Both the position numbers and the translations under genes were made by a program. From Martelella sp. AD-3 (lineage in GTDB: Bacteria; Pseudomonadota; Alphaproteobacteria; Rhizobiales; Rhizobiaceae): 64,000 nucleotides of DNA. A model generated the notes under the pieces. The model was given only the letters and a program-made list of their open reading frames with translations, searched no databases and had not been told where the DNA came from. The DNA is taken from NCBI RefSeq assembly GCF_001578105.1, contig NZ_CP014275.1:1984001-2048000 (forward strand), in the 5' to 3' direction. Positions 17,493 through 25,191 of the stretch are shown piece by piece (position 1 is the first letter of the stretch; each line of letters starts with the position of its first letter).

Positions 17493-19007
17493 ATGGTGCC
17501 CATGAAAAACCTGGTCTGCTTCACTTTTGCGGTGATGCTTGCGGGCGCAGTCCGCGCCGAGGCGCCGCCCGTCATGAAGATGACGACGCCCATCCCTGAA
17601 GCCATTGTCACGCCGGAAAGCGTGGAGACCCGTCTTGGAACGCTGAACTTCTTCGACGGCTATCCGGACGATGCCACCGCGAACCTGGTCTACGACAACC
17701 TCGATTTCATGCGCGGCGTCGAGGCATTCCTGAACGCCATGCCCGGGGCTTCGGCGGAAGCGATGCGGGTCGGGTTTGCAAGCCAGGGCGCGGACAACAA
17801 CCAGTCCGTTCTGGTCTTCGAGGATCTGATGGACTCGCATTCGCTGTTCCTGACAGGGAACACGGAAAGCGTCTACAATCTGGCCTGGCTCGACACCAAG
17901 ACGGGGCCGCTGGTGATCGAAACGCCGCCGAATATTCTCGGCTTCATCGACAGCCACTGGTTCGAATATGTCGGCGATATCGGCAATGCCGGTCCTGACA
18001 AGGGCAAGGGCGGCAAGTATCTGCTGTTGCCCCCGGGCTATGACGGCGAGGTGCCGGACGGCTATTTCGTGCTGCGCTCGCCCACCTGCGGCAACCTTCT
18101 GTTCTTCAGGGGGTTCATGGAGGACGGAAGCACCACGACGGCGGTCGACAACACCAGGAAGTTCACCAGGGTTTACCCGCTGTCGGAAGCCGACAATCCG
18201 CCGCCGATGACCTTCATCAATGCGTCCGGAAAGGTGTTCAACACCATCCATGCCAATGATTTCCATTTCTACGAGGAAGTGAACGATATCGTTCAGCATG
18301 AACCGAACGATGCCTACCACCCCGAGGTGCTCGGTCAGCTCGCCGCGATCGGGATCGTCAAGGGCAAGCCTTTCGCGCCGGACGAGCGGATGAAGAAGAT
18401 CCTCACCGATGCCGTGGCCGTCGGCAACGCCACGGCCCGCACCATCACCTTCAGGACACGCATCGAGGAGGCCTATTACTATCCCGACAGCGCCTGGTTT
18501 ACCGGGTTCGTCGGCGGCAGCTATGAATTCCTTCTTGAGCCCGGCGTTCGCTTCCTCGATGCCCGGACGCTGTTTCACTACTACGCGACCGGAATAACGC
18601 CGGCGATGGCGATCAAGCGCGTCGGCGTCGGTTCGCAATACGCGGCCGCGACCATGGATGGCGACAAGAAACCCTTCGACGGCGGTTCGACCTACAGGCT
18701 TCGACTGCCCCCGAACATCCCGGCGAAGGATTTCTGGTCGCTCGTCGTCTATGACAACCAGACCCGCTCGATGTTGCAGACCGACCAGCCGTTTCCGAGC
18801 ATCGGCAGCGACAAGACGGATATCGTGGTCAATGCCGATTCATCCGTCGATATCTGGTTCGGTCCGACGGCGCCGGAAGGCCACGAGAACAACTGGGTTC
18901 AGACGGTGCCCGGAAAGGGATGGAACGTCGTGCTGCGGCTCTATGGTCCATTGGAATCATGGTTCGACAAGTCATGGAAGCCGGGTGAAATCGAACGGAT
19001 CAATTAA
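17493..19007 (+). CDS. Exported DUF1254/DUF1214 protein (second of a tandem pair)
   Basis: 504 residues with an N-terminal signal sequence (KNLVCFTFAVMLAGAVRAEA). DUF1254-type motifs appear at LTGNTESVYNLAWLDTKTGP and IDSHWFEYVGDIGNAGPDKG. DUF1214-type motifs appear at FWSLVVYDNQTRSMLQTDQP and NNWVQTVPGKGWNVVLRLYG, near the C terminus. It is a distant paralogue of the preceding gene, not a recent copy. The ATG at 17493 has GAGGAAAGAGAA upstream; an ATG nine bases later is also possible. Function is unknown. Co-orientation suggests joint expression despite the intervening hairpin. Confidence 0.9.
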   Translation: MVPMKNLVCFTFAVMLAGAVRAEAPPVMKMTTPIPEAIVTPESVETRLGTLNFFDGYPDDATANLVYDNLDFMRGVEAFLNAMPGASAEAMRVGFASQGADNNQSVLVFEDLMDSHSLFLTGNTESVYNLAWLDTKTGPLVIETPPNILGFIDSHWFEYVGDIGNAGPDKGKGGKYLLLPPGYDGEVPDGYFVLRSPTCGNLLFFRGFMEDGSTTTAVDNTRKFTRVYPLSEADNPPPMTFINASGKVFNTIHANDFHFYEEVNDIVQHEPNDAYHPEVLGQLAAIGIVKGKPFAPDERMKKILTDAVAVGNATARTITFRTRIEEAYYYPDSAWFTGFVGGSYEFLLEPGVRFLDARTLFHYYATGITPAMAIKRVGVGSQYAAATMDGDKKPFDGGSTYRLRLPPNIPAKDFWSLVVYDNQTRSMLQTDQPFPSIGSDKTDIVVNADSSVDIWFGPTAPEGHENNWVQTVPGKGWNVVLRLYGPLESWFDKSWKPGEIERIN

Positions 19008-19133
19008 TCGGATAGCGGGCTTGGCGCAGGGGTTGGGTGTCGGACGCCCTTATTCCCGGGACGATGACCCGTTCATCGGGCAGCGATCCCCGGATCGCGA
19101 ACCGACCGGCTTGACGGTTTGAATTGGTTTCGA

Positions 19134-19586
19134 GTGATTTTGGTAAACGAACAACCTATCGTCAGCGATCTTGTCGCTATCGTGCAAACATCCCTTGCCC
19201 CTGTCTTCCTGCTGGCGGGCACCGCGGGCTTTGTGAGTATCTATACGATACGACTGGGGAGAGTTTCGGACCGTTTGAACGAGATCGCGGACAGCGGACG
19301 GGCGCTGCGCGAACAGGACCCGGACCTGCGGCTAAGGGCGCTGACGCTTGTGGTCGCCATGATCCTCGGCGCGGTTGCGGCGATCTGCACGGGCAGCGCG
19401 ATCGTGAACCTGCTGGCCGGCGCGCTCGAGATCGGGTTGCGCGAGGAAAACCTGTTGTGGCTCTTCGGCGGCGCGATCGTATCGCTGATTGCGTCGCTCG
19501 TCGCATTTCTGTTCGAGCTGCTGGTCTGCGCCCGAACGATGTTGCGGCAGTTGAGAATGGATCGAATGCACAGATGGCTTGAATGA
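19134..19586 (+). CDS. DUF2721-family membrane protein
   Basis: About 150 residues with three hydrophobic helices: SLAPVFLLAGTAGFVSIYTI, then LTLVVAMILGAVAAICTGSA, and LWLFGGAIVSLIASLVAFLF. Between the first two lies the charged stretch RLGRVSDRLNEI that is characteristic of DUF2721. Function is unknown. No clear ribosome site precedes any start. GTG at 19134 was chosen, with TTG at 19119 as an alternative. Confidence 0.75.
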   Translation: MILVNEQPIVSDLVAIVQTSLAPVFLLAGTAGFVSIYTIRLGRVSDRLNEIADSGRALREQDPDLRLRALTLVVAMILGAVAAICTGSAIVNLLAGALEIGLREENLLWLFGGAIVSLIASLVAFLFELLVCARTMLRQLRMDRMHRWLE

Positions 19587-19669
19587 TGAGGCATTTCCGG
19601 CAGGACAGACGCGCCCGTTATGGCGGTTGAACAACCGATCCGCATGCCGACAACACTATGGGAGACAAC

Positions 19670-20461
19670 ATGAAAATCCGCCTGGTTTCGTCTCTTGCCG
19701 CGATCGGCGTCTGCCTGGCATTTCAGCAGACCCGGGCTGCAGACATCTACCTGCCGATGACGCCGAACATCCAGGAGGCCTCCACGCCCGAGGGCTGGAC
19801 GTTTACCTTCGCGCCTTATTTCTGGGCTGCCGGAATTTCGGGAGACATTGCCCAGTTCGGGCTTCCGCAAGTGACCGTCGACGCAAGTTTCGACAATATC
19901 TTCGACCATCTCGATGTCGGTCTGATGGCGATCGGCGAAGCGCGCTACGGGCCGTACAGCGTGATCGGCGATGCTATCTACATCAAGCTGTCCGGACAGA
20001 CCGGTTCGCCGGTTGGCAACACCGCCGCCTCCGTTAAGCTGGAAACCAGCACTTTCGCAGGGCTGCTCGGCGCCGGCTATACCTTCGCGGAGGATGAGAA
20101 ATACCGGCTTGAAGTCGTCGGCGGTCTGCGGGTCTGGTCCGTCGACAGCACGCTTTCCATCACCGGTGGCGCCTTCGACGGTCGGTCGAGAAGCGATAGC
20201 GCCACATGGGTGGACGCCATGGCCGGCTTGCGCGGGAGCTATTTCCTGACACCGAAAGTCTATTTGACCGGATGGGGCTTCATCGGCGCCGGCGGCGCCG
20301 ATCTCGACTGGGATGTGGCAGCGACGATCGGCTACCGGTTCAACGACACGGTCTCGGTGGTTGCCGGATACCGCGCGCTCGGGGTCGATTACAACAGCGA
20401 TGGGTTCGTCTTCAACGTCGTCGAGCAGGGTCCGATCATCGGCCTGTCGCTGCGGTTTTGA
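19670..20461 (+). CDS. Putative outer-membrane beta-barrel protein
   Basis: 263 residues with a signal peptide (KIRLVSSLAAIGVCLAF, cleavage near TRAA-DIY). Amphipathic beta strands alternate (WTFTFAPYFWAAGISG, then YRLEVVGGLRVWSVDS). The chain ends with an aromatic residue after GPIIGLSLRF, the C-terminal signature of Bam-dependent barrels. GGGAGACAAC before ATG 19670 supports this start over one 12 bases upstream. A related protein is encoded at 35612-36412 and shares the PYxWAxGxxG start and the SVxAGYRxLxxDY..G end. Function is unknown. Confidence 0.8.
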   Translation: MKIRLVSSLAAIGVCLAFQQTRAADIYLPMTPNIQEASTPEGWTFTFAPYFWAAGISGDIAQFGLPQVTVDASFDNIFDHLDVGLMAIGEARYGPYSVIGDAIYIKLSGQTGSPVGNTAASVKLETSTFAGLLGAGYTFAEDEKYRLEVVGGLRVWSVDSTLSITGGAFDGRSRSDSATWVDAMAGLRGSYFLTPKVYLTGWGFIGAGGADLDWDVAATIGYRFNDTVSVVAGYRALGVDYNSDGFVFNVVEQGPIIGLSLRF

Positions 20462-20462
20462 G

Positions 20463-21087
20463 TGCCCTCCGGATCTCGTCCCGGCGCGCATCGAAACCCT
20501 GCTTCCCACCCAGAAGGCAGGCGCGGAGGCCGCGTTGCAGGAGGCGGATGTCGCGCTTGGCCAGCATAGCGTCAGGGCGGGTATTGCCGGCACTATCCAG
20601 CAGTTTCAGCTGCGTTCCGGCGACGTCGTCAACCCGTTCGTGCGGCCTGCGGGCATCCTCGGGCCCCGGGATCAGGAAGAGGGGGTCTTTGTCGCCGGGT
20701 TCGGACAGTTGACGGCACAGGTCATCCATCCCGGCATGATCGGCGAGCTGGCATGCGCCCACCCGTCCGTTCAAGATCATCCCGGTTGTTGTCGATGCCG
20801 TGCAGGACGTTATGGCGGCCGCCCAGTTCAGGCCGACGGATTCACTGATGGACGTCAGTGATCGCGGCAGCAATCCCGGCACGGTCATGGTGCGGCTGCG
20901 TCCGCTTTATGAAGGGCAGGCGGCATCGATCCCGCCGGGCAGCGCCTGTATCGCCAATGTCTGCACGAGCAATTACGACAAATACAAGAACCCGGATATC
21001 GGCTTCGGTCACAGTCTGCTTTTGCATATGATCGACACCGTCGGCATTCTGCCCGTCAACCAACCGGTCTTTTCGGGCGACCACTGA
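20463..21087 (+). pseudogene. HlyD-family (membrane fusion/adaptor) protein remnant
   Basis: The stretch matches the C-terminal half of a periplasmic adaptor of the HlyD/EmrA/YibH type. It reads RIETLLPTQKAGAEAALQEA, then VRAGIAGTIQQFQLRSGDVV, then FVAGFGQLTAQVIHPGMIGE. The match then shifts frame near 20760 to IIPVVVDAVQDVMAAAQFRP, GTVMVRLRPLYEGQAASIPP and GSACIANVCTSNYDKYKNPD. The N-terminal half is missing and a frameshift divides the rest, so no adaptor is made. It begins directly at the stop of the upstream barrel gene, which suggests a deletion joined them. Confidence 0.75.
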
Positions 21088-21204
21088 ACAGGCGACGCAG
21101 ACTTTTGCAGGAGATCGGAACGCGGAAGATCGGACTTGTGTTTTCGCGGCCGCGACAAGGCGGTCGGAGAAGTCGCTGTTTCCGGCATTCCTCAATGCTC
21201 GGTC

Positions 21205-21450
21205 CTATGAGTCGTGTTGAACACGGCATTCCAACTTAGCTCGTTTGGCGACGAGAGCGGCGGTTGCCGCCTTCCGGTCCTTCAGTTCTTTTGAAAGGCG
21301 TGCTTCACGAAGCCGCCGGGTTTTTTCCTCGCGAGCGAGAGCGGGGAAATCCAGCTCCTCGACGGCCGCATTGCGCGCGAAGAACTGCGATTGTGCATTG
21401 GCGAAGGCGATCTCCGCCTTCTGACGCGATTTGCTGTGTGTCTGTGACAT
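21205..21450 (-). CDS. Small charged conserved protein downstream of csp
   Basis: 81 residues starting MSQTHSKSRQKAEIAFANAQ, rich in Lys, Arg, Glu and Ala. A predicted long helix covers most of it (FPALAREEKTRRLREARLSKEL). It resembles small uncharacterised rhizobial proteins often found beside cold-shock genes, though this is from memory of the family style. GGAAAAG lies six bases before the ATG. A terminator separates it from csp upstream, so it may have its own promoter or arise by read-through. Confidence 0.6.
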   Translation of the reverse strand: MSQTHSKSRQKAEIAFANAQSQFFARNAAVEELDFPALAREEKTRRLREARLSKELKDRKAATAALVAKRAKLECRVQHDS

Positions 21451-21490
21451 GGTCTTTTCCGAATTGGACGCCGCAAGGCGCCGCGGCAAC

Positions 21491-21517
21491 AAAAAAGGCC
21501 AGGCGATCAGCCTGACC
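21491..21517 (-). terminator. Rho-independent terminator of the first csp gene
   Basis: Minus strand: an eight-base stem (GGTCAGGC with GCCTGGCC, one G-U pair), a five-base loop and six T residues. It lies about 70 bases after the csp stop. Confidence 0.85.
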
Positions 21518-21532
21518 TTGCTGGTATCTTGC

Positions 21533-21561
21533 TCTCGACAGTGCCAGTACATCCGTGGTCA
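21533..21561 (-). repeat. Conserved csp 3'-UTR element, copy 1
   Basis: A 21-base sequence (21541-21561, minus strand beginning TGACCACGGATG and ending ACTGGCAC) followed directly by TGTCGAGA. It is identical in both parts to copy 2 at 23352-23384. It lies between the csp stop codon and its terminator. Confidence 0.8.
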
Positions 21562-21585
21562 ATGGAGAACGGATACCAAGCTGCT

Positions 21586-21795
21586 TCAGGCAGCCTGCAG
21601 ATTGCAGGCCGACATCTTGCCCGACTTGCTGTCGCGCTCGAGATCGTAGCCGATCTTCTGGCCTTCCAGAAGCTCGCGCATTCCGGAGCGCTCTACGGCG
21701 GAAATGTGGACAAATGCGTCGGCGCCGCCATTGTCAGGCTGAATAAAGCCGAAGCCCTTCGTCGAATTGAACCATTTAACTGTGCCAGTGGTCAT
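21586..21795 (-). CDS. cspA: Cold-shock protein (CspA family), first copy
   Basis: A 69-residue single cold-shock domain. The RNP1 motif is KGFGFIQP and RNP2 is AFVHISAVE. It binds single-stranded RNA and DNA and acts as an RNA chaperone. The start MTTGTVKWFNS at 21795 is fixed by family alignment; the longer in-frame extension is leader. The 5' leader is at least 100 bases and includes GACGAACCTTTT, a sequence also seen upstream of the second csp. Transcription ends at the terminator 21491-21517. The intervening 3' UTR carries an element shared with the other csp gene. Confidence 0.96.
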   Translation of the reverse strand: MTTGTVKWFNSTKGFGFIQPDNGGADAFVHISAVERSGMRELLEGQKIGYDLERDSKSGKMSACNLQAA

Positions 21796-22195
21796 GATGA
21801 ACCCTTTCATAGCAATAGAGAACCACAACGCCCGAGGCGCTGGGGATGGTGAATAGCGATTTTTGAAAGAAAAGGTTCGTCCAAGGAGCGGTGTCAAACG
21901 CACAATAACTAAAGCTTAACAAGCAAATATCGACGAAAGACATATGGGATCTTTTCACCCGGTTGTCAACTCTTAGTTTTTCGCCTTCGGTTTTCTCGGC
22001 ATCTGGTTGTGAAGGCGGATTTTTTCTGCGACCGCGACAACAGGGCAGGACCCGGAGAAAGGCGTCACCGCTTTAGCGGTGGCGGGGGGTATCGAACAAG
22101 ACGATCTTGATCTGCTCTTTCCTGAAGGGCATCAGGCTTCTCCGCGGTGTCGACCTTCAGGCCCCTTCGCATACCGCTTGAACGGGTCCGCGCCA
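21796..22195. other. csp leader and desaturase downstream region
   Basis: About 400 bases with no gene. It holds the 5' leader and promoter region of the first csp gene (minus strand, roughly 21796-21960) and, further up, the desaturase terminator candidate at 22063-22084. The shared motif GACGAAC.TTT upstream of both csp genes lies near 21870. Confidence 0.5.
22063..22084 (-). terminator. Hairpin downstream of the desaturase gene
   Basis: A nine-base stem (CGCCACCGC with GCGGTGACG, one wobble) and a four-base TAAA loop, followed on the minus strand by CCTTTCTCC. It is a modest Rho-independent terminator about 110 bases after the stop. Confidence 0.45.
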
Positions 22196-23221
22196 TCACG
22201 CGCTCAGGCGCGCCTGCCGGAACGAAACCAGTCGATTGGCGCTTTCATCCCACAGCACGAACCTGACGCAACGCAGGCTCTCCAAGAACGTGATCCGGCC
22301 GGTGTCGCGCAGCTCCGGAAAATCGCGCAACACGTCCGGCAGGCGATAGAAGGGCACCTTCGCCGCAAGGTGATGAACGTGGTGGATGCCGATATTGCCG
22401 GTGATCCAGCGCAACGGGCGCGGGAGGTCGTAATGCGAGCTGCCATTGAGCGCCGCATTCTGGAAATCCCAGTTGCGGCCCTTAGACCAGTGGGTTTCCT
22501 CGAACTGGTGCTGGATATAGAACAGCCACACCCCGGCCGTCGCAGCCATCAGCGTGATCGGCAGCTGTACCGTCAGAAACGCAAGCGGCCCCATGAGCCA
22601 CATCAGCAGGATGACAGGAATGGCAGCGCCGACGGTGGTGACGATGGTCGATGTCCATGGCTCCAGACCTGCCCGCATCAGGCCGAACGGCAACCGGTAC
22701 TGGCAAATGAACAGCCAGGCGGGACCGAACCCGAACATCACGACCGGATGGCGATAAAGGCGATAGCGCAGCCGCCCCCAGAAAGACCGGGCACGATATT
22801 CCCGGACCGTCAGCGTATCGACATCGCCGATGCCGCGCTTGTCGAGATTGCCGGTCGTCGCGTGATGAACCGCGTGGGTCCGGCGCCAGTAATCGTAAGG
22901 CGTCAGGGTGAAAACGCCGATGACGCGACCGGTCCAGTCATTGGCGCGGCGGCGGGCGAAGAGCGCGCCATGCCCGCAATCATGCTGCAGGACAAACAGG
23001 CGTACAAGGAAACCGGCTGCGGGGACCGTCAGCAACAGCGCCCACCAGTGGCCGTTGAGGACAGCCAGTGCCAGCAGTCCCCACAGGCAGACGAAGGGCA
23101 ACGCCGTGACCGCGATCTCGATCGTGCTGCGGAGCGGCCTGGCCTGCCGGTAAGGCGCAAGCGCTGCGATCCAGGAACGATGGTTCCGTTCGATTTCGGC
23201 CTCTGCGGTATTGCGATCCAT
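22196..23221 (-). CDS. Membrane fatty acid desaturase
   Basis: A 341-residue di-iron acyl-lipid desaturase. The three histidine boxes are complete: HDCGHG (80-85), HAVHH (116-120) and HHVHH (280-284). Hydrophobic helices fit the DesA/DesK-type topology. It introduces a double bond into membrane acyl chains. The start at 23221 is chosen because AGGAGAAGCC sits directly upstream and an in-frame ATG at 23398 would lie in the csp 3' UTR. It sits between two csp genes on the same strand, which suggests a role in maintaining membrane fluidity in the cold. The regioselectivity cannot be read from sequence. Confidence 0.92.
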   Translation of the reverse strand: MDRNTAEAEIERNHRSWIAALAPYRQARPLRSTIEIAVTALPFVCLWGLLALAVLNGHWWALLLTVPAAGFLVRLFVLQHDCGHGALFARRRANDWTGRVIGVFTLTPYDYWRRTHAVHHATTGNLDKRGIGDVDTLTVREYRARSFWGRLRYRLYRHPVVMFGFGPAWLFICQYRLPFGLMRAGLEPWTSTIVTTVGAAIPVILLMWLMGPLAFLTVQLPITLMAATAGVWLFYIQHQFEETHWSKGRNWDFQNAALNGSSHYDLPRPLRWITGNIGIHHVHHLAAKVPFYRLPDVLRDFPELRDTGRITFLESLRCVRFVLWDESANRLVSFRQARLSA

Positions 23222-23312
23222 GGCTTCTCCTGGCTCCGGTCCAAACTTGACCGGGACGCGCGAAATCTGTCTCGAAAGGTTCGCCGCTGCGCGCTGTGTA
23301 AGGTCGCTCAAA

Positions 23313-23341
23313 GCAAGAAAGGCCGAGCGCATTGCCCGGCC
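23313..23341 (-). terminator. Rho-independent terminator of the second csp gene
   Basis: Minus strand: an eight-base stem (GGCCGGGC with GCTCGGCC), a five-base loop, then TTTCTTGC. Its placement relative to the csp stop and the shared 3'-UTR element is the same as for the first csp gene. Confidence 0.7.
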
Positions 23342-23351
23342 GATCCATCCG

Positions 23352-23384
23352 TCTCGACATTCCGTGCCAGTACATCCGTGGTCA
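23352..23384 (-). repeat. Conserved csp 3'-UTR element, copy 2
   Basis: The same 21 bases as 21541-21561 (here 23364-23384) followed, after a four-base GGAA insertion, by TGTCGAGA. Here the element is enclosed in a potential hairpin: TTCCGTG before it pairs with CACGGAA at its end. Confidence 0.8.
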
Positions 23385-23401
23385 CGGAACAGAGACAAAT
23401 T

Positions 23402-23611
23402 TTATGCAGCGCGCAGGTTTTCCGCAGCGCTTTTGCCGGACCTGTCATCGGTCACGACGTCGAAATTCAGTTTCTGGCCTTCGGATATGGAACGCATTCC
23501 GGCGCGTTCAACGGCAGTGATATGGACGAACACGTCCGATCCGCCGCCCTCAACCTCAATGAAGCCGAAACCCTTGGTGGCGTTGAAAAATTTCACTGTG
23601 CCAGTGCTCAT
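23402..23611 (-). CDS. cspA: Cold-shock protein (CspA family), second copy
   Basis: A 69-residue cold-shock domain starting MSTGTVKFFNATKGFGFIEV, with RNP1 KGFGFIEV and RNP2 VFVHITAVE. It is clearly paralogous to the copy at 21586-21795 and transcribed in the same direction, with the desaturase gene between them. The AGGAAATCGTC ribosome site supports the start. A long AT-rich leader lies upstream, and a terminator with the shared 3'-UTR element lies downstream. Confidence 0.96.
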   Translation of the reverse strand: MSTGTVKFFNATKGFGFIEVEGGGSDVFVHITAVERAGMRSISEGQKLNFDVVTDDRSGKSAAENLRAA

Positions 23612-24114
23612 GACGATTTCCTTTCAATCAATCGGAGAAGATGTCCGGCGGGCGTTAAGGGCCGCGACCGAACGATAAGATCGATGTTGATGGGAAAATC
23701 ACCAGAGCGCGATGCGCAAAATAAAGTTCGTCAAACAAGATCGATGGACGTCATATGCGCTTCTTTCGTGTTTAAAACAAGGCGGGAATTCAGTTCTGTT
23801 GAAGAAAATTGAAAAATGAAAAAATGAAATTATTTTAAAAATATTAATATCATGGACTGTTATTTACTCACGATCGTGGATATATGTAGTTTTAAGGTTC
23901 GCTAAACCCGGCCTTTTACAGAAAAAAGCCTGTATAAAATGCTCTACAGACTTTCGCTCACATTGTGAAGCGACGAGCGTGCACGCGCGCAACAGGGAGC
24001 GTTTTGCCAGGGCCGCGACGCCAACAGGGCGCGTCCATCTAAGCTGAAGCGGCCGGGGAGCGCTGCCGCCGATCACATCAGACAATGCATCCCAAATCGG
24101 AAGGAAACGGCATC
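23612..24114. other. AT-rich divergent intergenic region upstream of the second csp
   Basis: About 500 bases. The segment around 23790-23900 is strikingly AT-rich (runs of A and TTTTAAAAATATTAAT) compared with the rest of the window. It probably holds the csp promoter and leader on the minus strand and the promoter of the gene at 24115 on the plus strand. A 73-codon minus-strand frame at 23864-24085 has no support. Confidence 0.45.
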
Positions 24115-24507
24115 ATGGCAGCAGAAAACAATGGAGCGTCCTCCATCGGAGAGCGGTGGAAAGCCTATCACCCGGCAAAATCGACGCTCGTCTGGGCCTG
24201 TATCATCACCGCCATCGTCACGATCGCCGTCGGCTTTACCTGGGGCGGATGGGTGACAGGCGGCACGTCAAGAACGCTTGCCGCGGAAGCCGGGGAGCTC
24301 TCCCGCGACGAACTGGCGACGGTTATTTGCGTCCAGCGATTCAAGACGGCGCCTGATTCGGCGCAGCAGTTGAGCACGCTGAAGGCCATCGACAGTTCCT
24401 ACAAGCAGCGTCAGTTCATTGAGACCGGCGGCTGGGCGACGATGCCGGGAGACGACAGCGCAAGTCGCGGCGCCGCCACGGCATGCGCCAGCGCGCTTGT
24501 TGGCTAA
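24115..24507 (+). CDS. Small single-pass membrane protein of unknown function
   Basis: 130 residues. One hydrophobic helix follows a short cytoplasmic N terminus (STLVWACIITAIVTIAVGFT, about residues 24-43), then a soluble region with a single Cys (ELATVICVQRFKTAPDSAQQ). Comparable proteins occur in rhizobial genomes as conserved hypotheticals. AAGGAAAC six bases upstream supports ATG 24115 over ATG 24085. Confidence 0.75.
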   Translation: MAAENNGASSIGERWKAYHPAKSTLVWACIITAIVTIAVGFTWGGWVTGGTSRTLAAEAGELSRDELATVICVQRFKTAPDSAQQLSTLKAIDSSYKQRQFIETGGWATMPGDDSASRGAATACASALVG

Positions 24508-24638
24508 ACGACATCATGGACTGAATGCCCGGCGAAGCCTTCGAGAAAATTCCCTCGGCGTGCGCAATTCCCGGATTCACAAGCGGCAAGCAGAAGGCGC
24601 GACCGCAACAAAGCGCGCCGGACACATGGAGTTTCCAG

Positions 24639-24785
24639 ATGGCCAAGGGTCAAAAGCGAAGCAATCGCGAAATCAGAAAGCCCAAGAAGGAGAAGACGAC
24701 GGCGGTTGTCGACGCGCCGCTTGCCGGTTCGCTGGTCAGAAGCGCCGGCAACAGCAATATGACGCGTGGCAAGCCGAAAGGCTGA
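24639..24785 (+). CDS. Very small basic conserved protein
   Basis: 48 residues starting MAKGQKRSNREIRKPKKEKT and ending GNSNMTRGKPKG, highly basic at its start. It looks like a family of about 50-residue rhizobial proteins of unknown role. The longer in-frame start at 24525 lacks a ribosome site. Confidence 0.6.
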   Translation: MAKGQKRSNREIRKPKKEKTTAVVDAPLAGSLVRSAGNSNMTRGKPKG

Positions 24786-24922
24786 ACCCGCCACGCCGTC
24801 CTCAGCGGATACTGCGACAGATCGGGCGAGAAAATCCCGGTCTGGCGGTGTTTTGCTCACGACAGTCCCTGCTTCACAAACCAGTGGCATTTCGCGCCAC
24901 GTTCTCAAGGATCTATTCGGTC

Positions 24923-25177
24923 ATGGCACTAGAATTCCCCAATCAGAGCCGGAGTTATGACAACAACGGCAAACGTGTCCGATTTACCGGCCATGACGGC
25001 ATGTTCGAAGTGATGTTTTTCGCCAGGGCCGATGCTCTACGCAACCCTGCCGATGGCGAAGAGCCTTATCTCGCCGCTTTCGATGCAGCGCGTGAGAAAA
25101 TTTACGACGCCGCACGCAGAATCTATCTGAAGGGCCGCAAGGCGGTCTATACCCTGACAGCCTCTGATCTCACTTGA
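24923..25177 (+). CDS. DUF1488-family protein
   Basis: 84 residues starting MALEFPNQSRSYDNNGKRVR. The sequence pattern RVRFTGHDGMFEVMFFARAD, then AFDAAREKIYDAARRIYLKG, fits DUF1488, a short domain of unknown function common in proteobacteria. A modest AAGGA lies upstream of ATG 24923. Convergent with the transglutaminase-fold gene that follows. Confidence 0.75.
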   Translation: MALEFPNQSRSYDNNGKRVRFTGHDGMFEVMFFARADALRNPADGEEPYLAAFDAAREKIYDAARRIYLKGRKAVYTLTASDLT

Positions 25178-25191
25178 GACGATTTGCCGGA

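Noticed and set aside
17220..18638. 472-codon minus-strand open frame opposite the second DUF1254/DUF1214 gene
   Set aside because: It is antisense to a well-supported gene, has no recognisable domain and is the usual third-position artefact of GC-rich coding DNA.
19241..20593. 450-codon minus-strand frame across the DUF2721 and barrel genes
   Set aside because: Spans two genes on the other strand and has no domain of its own.
22079..23812. 577-codon plus-strand frame opposite the desaturase and csp genes
   Set aside because: Overlaps three well-supported minus-strand genes and their terminators.
23864..24085. 73-codon minus-strand frame in the AT-rich intergenic region
   Set aside because: No ribosome site, no family similarity, atypical composition.
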